In this document: positions 50,583 to 61,161 of the stretch, in pieces
Numbering within the stretch: the stretch's first letter is position 1
Layout of the letters: the number at the start of each line of letters is the position of its first letter
Assembly (NCBI GenBank): GCA_964036275.1
Contig: OZ038435.1
Location: 24,151,581 to 24,215,580 of the forward strand
Direction: 5' to 3'
From: Litoditis marina
Lineage: Eukaryota; Nematoda; Chromadorea; Rhabditida; Rhabditidae
Length of the DNA: 64,000 bases
Program-made: the position numbers and the translations under genes
Notes under the pieces: generated by a model
Databases searched by the model: none
What the model was told of the DNA's origin: nothing
What the model saw: only the letters and a program-made list of their open reading frames with translations

Positions 50583-53500
50583 ATGCCTTCTCTTGTAGCA
50601 TTCGATAGGAAATGGAACATTGCTAGTGATGACTTCGTCTTTCCCGAGCTCACTGAAGCCTTCGTTCGTCTCTTCTGGTAAATTATTTTCTCTCTTTGTT
50701 CCAATCAAAACTTAAATCGCTTCGTGTTGGGTGGCCAAGAGTTGCATCGTCACGGTGTTCTCAACAACAGCTTTATTAAATAAGGAACTCGCGTCCTCAA
50801 TTTTAGACGCTCCGCAAAAGATTCGCGTGAAAATAAGCGCGATACGCAGCGAATTAGCGCTGCGACCATTCCAAATTGCAGTGGGATACAGTGTCCCGCC
50901 ACGAAAACTTTGTGGACGGAGCTCAATACAAGTTTAATCGCAAAAATTACTGTAGGCGAGAACGCCGAATTGGAGAGGTAGGGAGCGATCGTAATAGTCA
51001 TTTAAAGTTTTATCGAACGTGGGGCACCGGCGGGTGGACCTGAAAAAATCTTCCATTCTTTTTTCATATCATGTATCGTGTCGTGTCGTTGTGTGGCACG
51101 TGCCATACAACCAGATCACGACTGGAAATAACTATTTTCGATCATTTCAGGATAGCGTTTGGGATATTTGTCTTCATATTCCACTTCCCATTGTCATGTT
51201 CCGCCAAAGATGTGACAGTTTCTCTACTGGGTCTACTCTTCAACGGTCTTACGGTCGCACTGGGTCAGTTCGCTTTGATCAGTTCTTGCTCACACCGAAG
51301 TTTCTCGTACATACCTCTGTAGTATACGCGGAAATAGCGAACAATGGTAAGCTTGACCGTTGGACGAGAACATGATAAGTTCCTTTTCTAAGCTCACTGC
51401 TCACTCGTTATATCATTTGAAAGTCGTTCATAAGAAAATACACGACTTTCTGATCAACATTATGTGTGTAGCGGGCTCAATGTGAGGGCCAATTCTACAA
51501 CTAACCGGGTTTTTAGGTAACCTAACCCTTTTTTGGTAACCTCTTTTTCAGGTTACCTTGGTAGGTAACCTGGAAGTAACCTGAAACTAAGATCCGGTTA
51601 CCGCTCAAACTAACGGTAAAAACCACATCTTGCGTTAGAAAAACAGGTAACCGGTTTTTTTTATTTTATGTTACCAACCGGTTACCAGCTGAGGTAACCT
51701 GAAAAATAGGTTACCAAAAAAGGGTTAGGTTACCTAAAAACCCGGTTAGATATAGAATTCACCCAATGGGAGGCAGTAGTTCCACCAAGGCAGAAGGTCG
51801 ATCGCGATAAAATTGTGTGGGTCTGCAGTGTTTCGAATCATCGCTGCTAGTTCACAGTTAACATGAGTGTTGTAGCTTTCCTGATAGTTGCTATCTCTTC
51901 CCGAGGAACCATAATGGATTCTCGCCCTCGAAAGCACGTGGCCACTCTGCTTTATATCCGACTACCTATCTTCATACTCGAGATTGTCTGGAACATGTAT
52001 TCTACGGTGCAAGCGTTTGGTTAGTTGGTCACAATCCATACACCAGTGAAGTTGTCCGATTTTGTCAGAAAAATTCGAAAACAGACTACTTTATCGCCCA
52101 AAATAAGAAAATCGGTCTACTTTTGATGGAAAAATCATGAATGTTCACATCTGAAACGGACTACTTTTTGTCGCTTAGTCGGACCTTACTGGTCTTTGTC
52201 ACAATCTCACATTTTTGCTTAGTCCTCAAGACTCAAGAGTTCAATATTCTATGTTTTGACTTTTTATTCTGCCGTTATATTTCAAGTTCCAAGTTGCTCA
52301 TTATTATTCACAAGTTCGGTTTTTAAGAGTCAGTCGGTGATGATACGTCTTGTCATTTTTCCACCATCATCAAGGTAACATCATATTTTCCGATTTCCAT
52401 AATACATTAATAAGATGTTAGTCTGTTGAATTACGTATTGCCATATGCTTTTGTATTGCATATCGTAACCTGGTATTCTCATATAGGTGTGGTGTAGAAG
52501 TCGTATAATTGAAAAATGTATATGGACATCGTGCATAAGTCGTATCGAATCCAACGACATCATTACTATTACAACAGTGGTTTCTTCTAGGTACATTCAT
52601 TATCATAGGTCAAGTTCGATACTCGGTCATGCCTGGGGATCCTCAAGTTTATGAGAGGTTCAACTTGGGGGAGGGGGACCTATAACTAAATGTTCTCAGT
52701 TTACTGTTCACCTGAAGTTATGGCGGTACTAAATGGGAGGAACGAGGGACCACTGACTATTCTCACCCAAACCTACATCCAATATTATAACATCTTCGTT
52801 GTTCGTTAATGAATAGTAATAACCATGTTGACGTAACCGCGCTAACACATGTACTATCACAGGTGACAGTGTCGCTCGAATGGGTACTCATCCTTTGTGT
52901 GCTTCTGGGTGTTTTGATTGTCTTCAATCCAGTCAGCGAGGATTCAATCGAGGATGGCTCCTTGCTTGCCAGACGCACATGGTCCCGCCGTTTTCGCATA
53001 GTTAGTTTATTTTGCTCGATTCGTAGGTGTGTGTTTGCGGTACAAGCACACCCTAAATGCTCAGCGTTTTGAGAACCCCCCCCCCCTGTTTTTGGTCCGA
53101 AGATTTGAGCAACCCCCCCCCCCCCCCCTCAAAAATTGTCTGATTTAGCGATTTTCTAAATAAAGGGCAAAACCCCCTTATAATGGCTGAGGGGGAGGAC
53201 GAAACCCCCCTGTTTGAAAAAGTCACAACTTTGAGGCATTTTGGGTATGGGTACAAGAACTACAAACGCGTAATGTATCATACTACAGACTACACTGCAT
53301 GGGACCATAATAAACAAGCACTGCTGAAAAGCTCATTATATTGTAAATTGTATTGAGTATTGTTCATTCCCTTCTGTTAATTGGGTATTGGCAGACTTCT
53401 GGGGATTTTTAACGAAAGTTCGGTCTTCCACCTCTATACTTTCAGTTCAAAATCCGACAAGACGTGATGATGCGCGCTGCTCTGGACGATCTAGCGAATC

Positions 53501-54121
53501 TTGTGGCTTCGTTCTTCCAGGTAATGGTAAAATCTTACGCGGTTTTTGTTGCCGGAGTGTCGTGCAATACACCAGAAAATACCTTCATAGCCCGTTGTGC
53601 TTATGAGACTGTGAGACGGATTCTTGTTCATAGTGAACGTTATAATCAATTTCTTGAACAAAACTGAACTGATTAGCAGCTGATTCTCCTAAACAAAAAC
53701 TGAGTCTTGTTAACCCTCGCTTCTACTTCTCTGGGTACGTGGGTACCATTATGGGTACTGATGGAGTACTTGTGGTACTGACTGGTTTCTGGTACTGATT
53801 GGCTTCTGGGTTTGTGAGTACTGACGTATAGTATAAGTTAATCGAATAGCCACGTAAAGTGAGCCTTCAGCATTCCAATGAGGCATGGCGCACTTTGTCA
53901 TTGCGCGTTTCTGAGTTCTACTGTGTTTAAAATTTATCACGTGACTGTGCAATTGATTAACAGTATACCTTCCTTTCAGACCGGTGATGTGGTGCTGAGT
54001 GATGTGGCAGCCGGTCTTCTGTTGGTTGTCCATTCTCCTACAAATGAATATCCTCCCATAGTTCCTGTTGCCGCGGGTATGTTGAAAAGTTGCATCCTGA
54101 ATATTCGAGCTTGTGTGATTA

Positions 54122-54205
<84 letters not shown>

Positions 54206-57200
54206 CTCTCGCTCTCCAACTTTCCTTCCTGGGTCTAATGTTGTACGGATGACTCGTGTTAATTCATTCCTTAATCCTTTCTATTCTTCACTACCGTCCC
54301 CTTTTTCTATAGCATTCCTAATTTCAGACGGACCGTCCTGGATGACTGAGAGAAATGCTCTACATTTCCTGCACTTTTCGTCCTGCGTCTATGGCTGGCC
54401 GACGTACATTCTCCACAACTGTGGAATTCGTCCGGTGGCCAAGTTGTTTCGCAAACTTCAGTGCTGCGGAGGTCTACGTTGCGATCAGGTACAGTTGACA
54501 TAAAGTTTTTGAAAATTATAAATTTCTCCATGTTTAATTAGAAAATCGGGGATCGGGGTCCGTTCTGCAGAGTAGTCACACATATTGATATTGTTGTGTG
54601 TGTTGCCTTATTTAGGACATTTAGGTTCACCGGTTCACCCTCACTTCTTTTATTTTAGATTAGATTTCTGTTCTTCACGTTGTGATCGTCCTTGTTTTGT
54701 TATTATACTAACTGTAATAGTGTTGACTGTTGAACTTGATGGTGGCTAAGTCTGGCATACAGTATAGCAACAGTTACATCACCAAATTGAGTCAGAAGGT
54801 TTGGGTTCTGCGTATTATTCTATAAACCTAGTTGAGAACCTAGTTTTCGTCCGAAGAAGTATGCACATCTGTTTCAAGCTCAAGTTTTATTCGTCAGATC
54901 ACAATGTTACATAGTGATGGTCCATGATCTGTGTAATGTTGTATCAGTAATAGAGCGTATTCGTGTGGTAATCTTGTATTGTTGTGTGGTTGTTGTGTTG
55001 TTGACCGGGTCCTCGTGTTTGTGCAGGTATCAGCTGTTCGTGATAGTGCATTCCAATTGCGCAAAATTGACGATAGTTCGACTGATTCGTCAAGTAATGG
55101 ACCATCCAGGGAAAAATATATGGAGAAGGTTGGAAATCACATTAATTTGTCGTTCAGCTTGCATCCTGCTCCTGGATGAGTACTATTCGAAATTTGACAG
55201 GTTACTTGTTTCAATAGTTCGATTTGTCGAGTACGCTTATTGTACGGTAGTCGTAGTGCACATCCTTCTGTGTATCTGGAGTCGGGACAATATGTGCATC
55301 AGTGCATCGGTTTCTTACGAACTTACGATATGCATAGAGTGCTTGTATTTAGAGGTGTGTCCTAGGGGTATGTATTACTTACTCACAACTTGATATTTTC
55401 CTTTGTGTGTCTCTTAAGGTCTCCCTGCTGGATGTGTGGATGTGTCCCACTAGAATACTGAAAGCGTTCCGAAGTTGTATATATGTCCTAATCATAAGTG
55501 TTTAACCAACAATCTTGTAGATTCAAGCATTCAAGTTTCAACAGGGAGTACCTATGATTTTGATACACGATGCTATTTGTTTTCTATATGATCATACTGC
55601 GGTGAAGAAGGAAGTCTAGTATTTTTTTCTGCTGAGTATAGTGGCATTCGCGAGAGGGCGTGTTTGTTGTTAGATGACACCGTATAGGTTTATATCCAAT
55701 ATCAGTGCGATGCGCGATTAATAATTGTCCTATGCTCGCTGTTAAGTTTGTGGTATTTCACAGCAAAATGCAAAACTTATAAGTCCTTGAAGTGCCCCAC
55801 CCATGCGTAAAATTGCAAACTATTTTTGGCGTGTTCTTTATCTAACACTAATCAATATGCCATATCAATTGGTTTGTTTAGGTTCATGTCATCGAAGACA
55901 ACTGCTGTTTCTGTAACACTGCCGCCTTCGTTCTCTCGACGGAGCAGAGGAATATCGATTTATTCTTTGTTTCCTTCCGGAACAGATTGTATCAGGTTGG
56001 TGTAGTTCCGTCTTTCTTCATGGAACCATCAGCGGACGTAAACTGGTTATTCATTTCCAATTGGACTTCGGTTTTCTGCTTTTCTCTGGTGAGCATACTC
56101 GCGAAAGGTGACTCTCCGAACCACTTTATTCGGTTGCCCGCTCGCCTTTCGTTTTCTTACTGACGTTGACGTTATCTGGTATGCGTTTTCATAACTTTCG
56201 TTTGGAGTTATTGTACGTGAAGTTAAGATGTTTCGGTCGTAATTATGTAGTTTGTACTTTTCAGGTGCCATTTGTCGTTCTGGCCGACCACGACTCGAAA
56301 AGTGTTGTTATTACCATTCGAGGATCTTGTTCTCTTTCGGATTTGGTCACCGATCTATGTCTTGGTTAGTTGGATGGATCACTAATTGAGGTCCTCATTA
56401 CACAAATTCCAGTACTATTGAAATTTACCTTATCTTATAGGAAGTATGTGTGTGTGCGGTGTGATTTCAATTAGTTATCAAAAGTGTGAGGTTTTACATG
56501 GTTATCATAGGTGGGAAAGTGCCGAAGTGACGTTTTGAAGAGTTATACATCCCCTTCAAAGAAAAACCGAAAAGTTATAGGTCTCCCCTAGGTGATTACC
56601 TAATAAACTCAGACTTGTTGTATGGGTCCCCCTAGCCCAATTAAGGAAAAGTTAAGGCTCCCGCTGTCAGATGACCGGGGTATCGCACCTATGATGGTTG
56701 TAGGCATTACGTATACGTTTCGTATAACTTGCAGACGACGAAATTCTTTCTGTGGACGTTGATTCCGATCCGGTGTTGAGGGAGGACACCACCCTTGATG
56801 GGCGCGGCCACGTGCGCGTTCACAGAGGAATGCTCCAAAGCGCCCGATATGTGTTCGATGCCATTCGGTGGGTTTGGCTCGATTGATAAATATAATCTTT
56901 AAACAATAAAGTAAGTTTCGGACGACCTCATCCACGTGAAAAAGCATGAAAAAGGTCTCCAATGAGAGCGCTGTTCGAAGTAAACCGTAGCAATCAGTCA
57001 CACGGATCATGGTTATTTCAGAAAACATCATTTGCTGGAGGATCTGTTCGTGCTCAACCCATCCTATCAACTGGTAGTGTGTGGCCATTCCCTTGGTGCT
57101 GGTGTCGCCTCGCTTCTCACTCTACTCCTCAGGTGAGTAGAAGTAATAGTCAACGTCGTCTAGGTTTTGTCGTGAAGCCGATTCTGACGGGTTTCGTGCT

Positions 57201-60062
57201 CCTACGCGGTCGCCCTAGCCTGTTACCAATTGAGTTTGTACTTGAAATTCGACCAATTCGCTCTCTTTATGTATCTGGCTCGTGTATTGCAAAGCATGAA
57301 GACCAGTTGAACCAATAACCCCCATACTTACTCCAATGGTTCGTTTGCTTCTCAGACATTTCCCCAATTAGCAAGTCGTTTTTGTAGCGATTTATACGAC
57401 AGAGTGTGCAAATAGAGCGGAGAAGACTGTATTAACCTATCTGCGGCTTCATTGACCTCTACGCTCTCTCGCTTTTGTAGCTCAATGACCGCGAAAAAGT
57501 GGCGCAAATGTCTATGAGGCTTACCCATACACAAGCAAGGTTGTCATAGTCAGAAAAATCTACTTTTTGTACGTCTACTTTTTTTTGTAAATTTTTTAAA
57601 TGTTCACGTGTTTTGTGTTTACATCTGAAAACGGATTAGTGTTTGTCGCTTAGTCAGATCTTACTGGTGTATGAGCTTAGCGTGCTGTGCTTGCAGACAG
57701 TCGTACCCGCAGGTGCGTTGTTTTGCTTTCGCGCCACCCGGTTGTGTCATAAGTGAGGAGGGCCAGCCCGAGATGGAGCAGCACGTGATGAGTATTGTGG
57801 GCGGAGACGACGTCGTTTCACGCATCTCCTATCAGGTACATAAGGACGTCATCAGTTTGTCATTCGGTAGTTGTATAAAGTGTAGCTCAAGGGGAAAAGT
57901 TGATGAAGTTTTTTTTTGTGAAGTTGAAAGGTTGTGAACAAGCTAATACGCTTCGTGTTCCTTACTGTAGGAGAAGTGAGATTCTATCTAGTTTCTTGTA
58001 AGTTGAGGCTTAATCTGAGTGTTTGTCGAGTTTTGTGTCGTTGGAATCGGAAAGTGTTGGCAGTATTGTAAAACGCCCCCGTTGAATGTTGAATCGCGAA
58101 TAAGGTACATTTTTCCAAATGTATCAACATGATCTCATTTCCAGTCCCTCCATCGCCTGCGTGCGAAAGTCGATGCGGAACTGAACTCGTGCGTGAAGGC
58201 CAAGTACGAGATTCTGATCCGTGGCGTTTTCCGTCTCTTCTTCAAAGCGCCGTGGGACGACGCGCCACTCTCCGGTACAGGTTCGTGTGCAGTTTACTTT
58301 TCAAGTAACGGTAATTGTTGATGACCAATGTGTGGTAAAATCTACTACAAATATATTTATCGAAGCGTACTATAGTTCGCACATTTCCCAACTGGACTTG
58401 GGCAGCTTGCCAATGAAATTTTGAGGCAGTTTCTGAGCATATTGAAAAACTCCAAAACAATAGAAAATTATGTGAGGGGTTCTCTCCCTTCGTTACAATT
58501 CGTATTTAAATAAACTTTCTGTAAAATGTATGTTTTCTCTAAATAACAGTATTCCAAAGTTTTTGGCACGCTGCCAACGAGTCCAGTTGGGAAATGTGAG
58601 CACTATAGATATGAGTGCACTCCAGTCAACTATTTAGAGTAAAACACGTGCTGTTGTTTCCCACACTTCTCATGGGACCCTTACATTTACTGTACTTTGG
58701 GTTTACTTGAAATATTTATCATGATTTGTGGGCGTTTTCAAGTTGTAGTTGTTGTATAGCCAGAATACATTTTCTAATTCCGATTTTGTTTTCAGTGACG
58801 CAGACGGATAGAGCACAGTTGATTCGTCAACCGTCGTTGAGCTGTAGTTATGGGGCGGCAGACGCCTCTTCACTACCACAGCTGGAGGCGCAGCCTGTCG
58901 TGGGAGATGCTCAGCTGGTAGCAAATGCCTCATCCAGGATACAGGTGGGAAGTGTACCCCCAGTAAAGTCCGATTATTCGACGAAAAAAAGTCCGGTTTT
59001 TTCTGGCATATTTGACAACTTTACTGTGGTGTTGTGGGAGTACTCCACTAAATTGGTTCAATTTGCCGTAAAACATCAACTGTCGTGAAAGTATGCCTGT
59101 TTTTTGAGACGGAATCATACCGTTTCACGGCCTTTGATTACTAAATGGGTCTCTTCGTAGGGAATACTCACACCTTGTTACTAGTCATTAATATAATACG
59201 AAAAAACCTATGTGTTTCTATTAGGGTTTCGGTATTGTTAACGTAACAGTATGTGTGAGGCGTTATCAGAATGAACAGGACCAATAAACCTTTTGATTAT
59301 ATCCCCACTACATTTTCATGTTATCGCTATTTTTCAGTTGTATGCCCCCGGGAAGATACTGTATGTTGCAAAGGAGAACAATGGCGTCATCAAGGAGTGG
59401 ATTGATTACAAGTGAGACAGATTCATAGATTTTCTTCGAACTCACTAAGATAGCACAGATCAGAGATGACCGACTTAATCCAAAATGTGAAAATCAATAA
59501 GTTCACCCAAAATAGAAGAATCAATAATAATCATAAATCACCATTTCTTCGAACTATTCTGTTACTAGTGTCAAGAGTGTTCCAATTTCCAATTACATAT
59601 TAGTCGTAGTCGTAGACAATACATGGCAGTAGTTTTTCCTGTCCTGATTCAATCCAGATTAGGGTTGTTAATCGACTTGAAATTTTCGAGTTTCGATTTC
59701 GAGTTTTTCGAGTTCGAGTTTTATTTTTAACAACCCTAATCCAGATGCCTATCTGATGTGAAAATTTCCTGAAACAAGTTTGCTGCTCAATGGTGACCTT
59801 AGCTATTTCAAGTGGTCGGGTCGAGTGTTTATATAATGTAATAACGTCTCGAGTGTACAATAGACAATGCTGGAACTGGATAGAGACTTATTCTGATCTG
59901 ATCCACTCCAGATGCCTATCTGACGTGAAACTGTCCGCGTCAGCCCTGGCCGATCACTTGCCGAAGAGTCTGACGAATGTACTGGAACTGGCCGTCAACG
60001 GGGCAGAATCTGGACCCGATGAAGGGGTGACGTCATCATCCATCTCATCCCAACCTAGATAG
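50583..60062 (+). CDS. sn1-specific diacylglycerol lipase (DAGL), 18 coding exons
   Basis: Exons: 50583-50677, 51151-51263, 51858-52019, 52328-52374, 52863-53039, 53446-53520, 53980-54076, 54328-54488, 55027-55128, 55882-55995, 56265-56364, 56735-56867, 57022-57132, 57697-57835, 58145-58280, 58796-58944, 59338-59411, 59912-60062; 711 residues. The enzyme cleaves diacylglycerol to 2-arachidonoylglycerol at membranes. The start MPSLVAFDRKWNIASDDFVFP matches the family. Four hydrophobic segments lie before about 165, with SSRGTIMDSRPRK between the second and third. The lipase domain follows: VVITIRG, then GHSLGAG with nucleophile S482, then GGDDVVSR with candidate Asp D534, and LADHLP with candidate His H677. 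LYAPGKILYVAKE matches the DAGL LYPPGRI block. The short tail is DAGLB-like (human DAGLB 672), but EDNCCFCN is closer to DAGLA. The exon 5 donor (53040) and the exon 15 donor (58281, or 58275) are the least certain. Exon 9 is a Ser-rich insert. Confidence 0.93.
51487..51763. repeat. Long hairpin with repeated GGTAACC in lipase intron 2
   Basis: CTAACCGGGTTTTTAGGTAAC at 51501 is inverted at 51729-51749; flanks GGCCAATTCTA and TAGAATTCACC extend the arms. Inner arms contain several GGTAACCT motifs, so alternative foldings exist. Related GGTTACC sequence lies at 42200-42275. It ends about 100 bases before exon 3. Confidence 0.8.
52028..52206. mobile_element. CCAGTAAGGTCCGA-family MITE next to the lipase exon 3 donor
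   Basis: The flanking duplication is GTCACAATC at 52028-52036 and 52198-52206. Inverted ends are ATACACCAGTGAAGTTGTCCG and GTCGGACCTTACTGGTCTT. The element begins 17 bases after the exon 3 donor. Confidence 0.8.
53060..53235. repeat. C-run-rich patch in lipase intron 5
   Basis: Three blocks of C (from about 53076, 53110 and 53171/53203) alternate with GGGGG and TTTTTG phrases. It immediately follows the chosen exon 5 donor and holds no coding signal. Confidence 0.6.
53827..53969. mobile_element. Dispersed MITE-like element in lipase intron 6 (copy 2 of 2)
   Basis: It is the relative of 28850-28983. The ends TATAGTATAAGTTAATCGAA and ATTGATTAACAGTATA are imperfect inverted repeats. Its right end lies 10 bases before exon 7, so it supplies sequence right beside the acceptor. 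Confidence 0.75.
54124..54212 (+). repeat. (CT)n tract in lipase intron 7
   Basis: This is a nearly pure CT run of about 40 repeats, the longest perfect microsatellite in the window. Ser-Leu open frames across it are artefacts. Confidence 0.95.
57531..57682. mobile_element. CCAGTAAGGTCCGA-family MITE in lipase intron 13
   Basis: The ends are CATACACAAGCAAGGTTGTC and GTCAGATCTTACTGGTGTATG. Flanks GGCTTACC and AGCTTAGC are a possible decayed 8-bp duplication. The right end is about 20 bases from the exon 14 start. Confidence 0.65.
58371..58608. mobile_element. CATTCCCACTGAGAC-family element (copy 4) in lipase intron 15
   Basis: CTATAGTTCGCACATTTCCC and its inverse GGGAAATGTGAGCACTATAG bound the element; inner ends are GGGCAGCTTGCCAA and TTGGCACGCTGCCAA. 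These are the best-preserved TIRs of the family, about 45 bp. Confidence 0.85.
58946..59040. mobile_element. Short CCAGTAAGGTCCGA-family copy at the lipase exon 16 donor
   Basis: CCCCCAGTAAAGTCCGATTATTC and ATTTGACAACTTTACTGTGG are the family ends. GTGGGAAGT at the left flank is the exon 16 splice donor itself, and GTGGGAGTA recurs at the right flank. The element is only about 80 bp. Confidence 0.7.
59645..59770. repeat. Duplicated exon 18 acceptor carrying a small hairpin insertion
   Basis: CCAGATGCCTATCTGATGTG at 59741 nearly repeats the start of exon 18 (CCAGATGCCTATCTGACGTG at 59908). The copy is interrupted by a hairpin with ends ATTAGGGTTGTTAA and TTAACAACCCTAAT at about 59658-59739, flanked by CCAG on both sides. 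Confidence 0.7.
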
Positions 60063-60082
60063 TCGATTGAATGGAAATATAG

Positions 60083-60357
60083 TCCGACCTGCGAACAGAG
60101 CAGGCGTACACCGCCAACGTCTCCTATGGGATAGAGGGTCACGAACAAGTTCTTGTGGAAAATAGGGGTCGCGAGTCAAGATTTGACTGATTTCATACAT
60201 AATTGGCAGTGGATGAACAAAATATAAGCAAAAATCGCAGTTTTGGACGGGTCGCGAGGTGTCAAACCGATCGGAGACCAATGGCGGTGTATGACCGCAG
60301 GACTTTAGAATATTACTTAGAACTGACCGAGATCAAACTACAAACGCAGGACGGACC
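60083..60357. mobile_element. Inverted-repeat element in the lipase 3' region
   Basis: Outer ends GTCCGACCTGCG and the inverse CGCAGGACGGAC bound it; inner pieces GCGTACACCGCCAACGTCTCC and GGAGACCAATGGCGGTGTAT are also inverted. GATCAAACTACAAA near its right end recurs inverted at 41079 and as a palindrome at 63168-63203. Confidence 0.6.
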
Positions 60358-60845
60358 GAAATCACGATTTTACTGCCTGTGCTAGAATGATTCTAATATT
60401 GATTATCGATTCGTTTTCAGAATGTCCAATGATTTAAATATGTACATAGTGGATTCAAACAGGGTTCGTAACACATAATTCATTTAGCATGCAAAATATT
60501 ATCAGTTATGTGCCAATTAATTAGACCAAGTTTTTCTATTGTGATCTTCATCACTTAGTTTTATGTTGAGAAGAGATTTTATTGTATTGAGTTTTTAGTG
60601 TCTCCCAATTTGAATATCTGTGTGATCCGGTAGCCCTTTCTGCATCTGTGATATATGTTTTTGTAACCGAGCTTATTTACCGTAATGTAATTTTTTATGT
60701 ATAGGAATTTTTCTATTATGACATTAAGCCCAGATAAGGTAGTAACTCTTCTAAACGTACTCGCATTTCTTACCAGTGTTGCTTTAATTGCCTCAGAGTA
60801 GTTCTATGCATTTTTTTCATATTCACCAGGCCTTTTCAAATAGAT

Positions 60846-60851
60846 AATAAA
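60846..60851 (+). other. Possible poly(A) signal AATAAA of the lipase
   Basis: This is the first clear AATAAA after the lipase stop, giving a 3'UTR of about 780 bases that would include the inverted-repeat element. It is 310 bases before the next start codon. Confidence 0.4.
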
Positions 60852-61161
60852 TATTTTCAAACAACAAGTATGTTACCGGAAAACTTTGGGTTGTTCTCCC
60901 GATGTTATTTATGTTTCAGCATATAACTCAGAGATTTCCTTGCAAATTGGCAAGCCACTTTTAATTAAAAAGTGACCTTGACGAAAGAGTGTGGAGGTCG
61001 TAGAGATACAGACTGTCTGCGATCTCATTGACCTTGATTCTACTGGATTTTGTGGTTTGCTCATCGCAGAAGATTGGCGCAAATGTTTCTAGTCATTCTG
61101 GAAACTCATCGATGGTGATGATGCATCAAAAAGATTCAAATTATTTGATTTTTGTAGTTTG

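Noticed and set aside
54914..55393. 159-codon frame overlapping lipase intron 8, exon 9 and intron 9
   Set aside because: Wrong frame for the lipase and reads through both splice sites; hydrophobic residues reflect T-rich intron sequence.
56609..57088. 159-codon frame antisense to lipase exons 12-13
   Set aside because: It is the complement of coding exons and has no family motif.
58275..58280. Alternative donor for lipase exon 15 at 58275
   Set aside because: It keeps the same phase, so it cannot be excluded; the donor after 58280 was preferred for its CAG|GT context.
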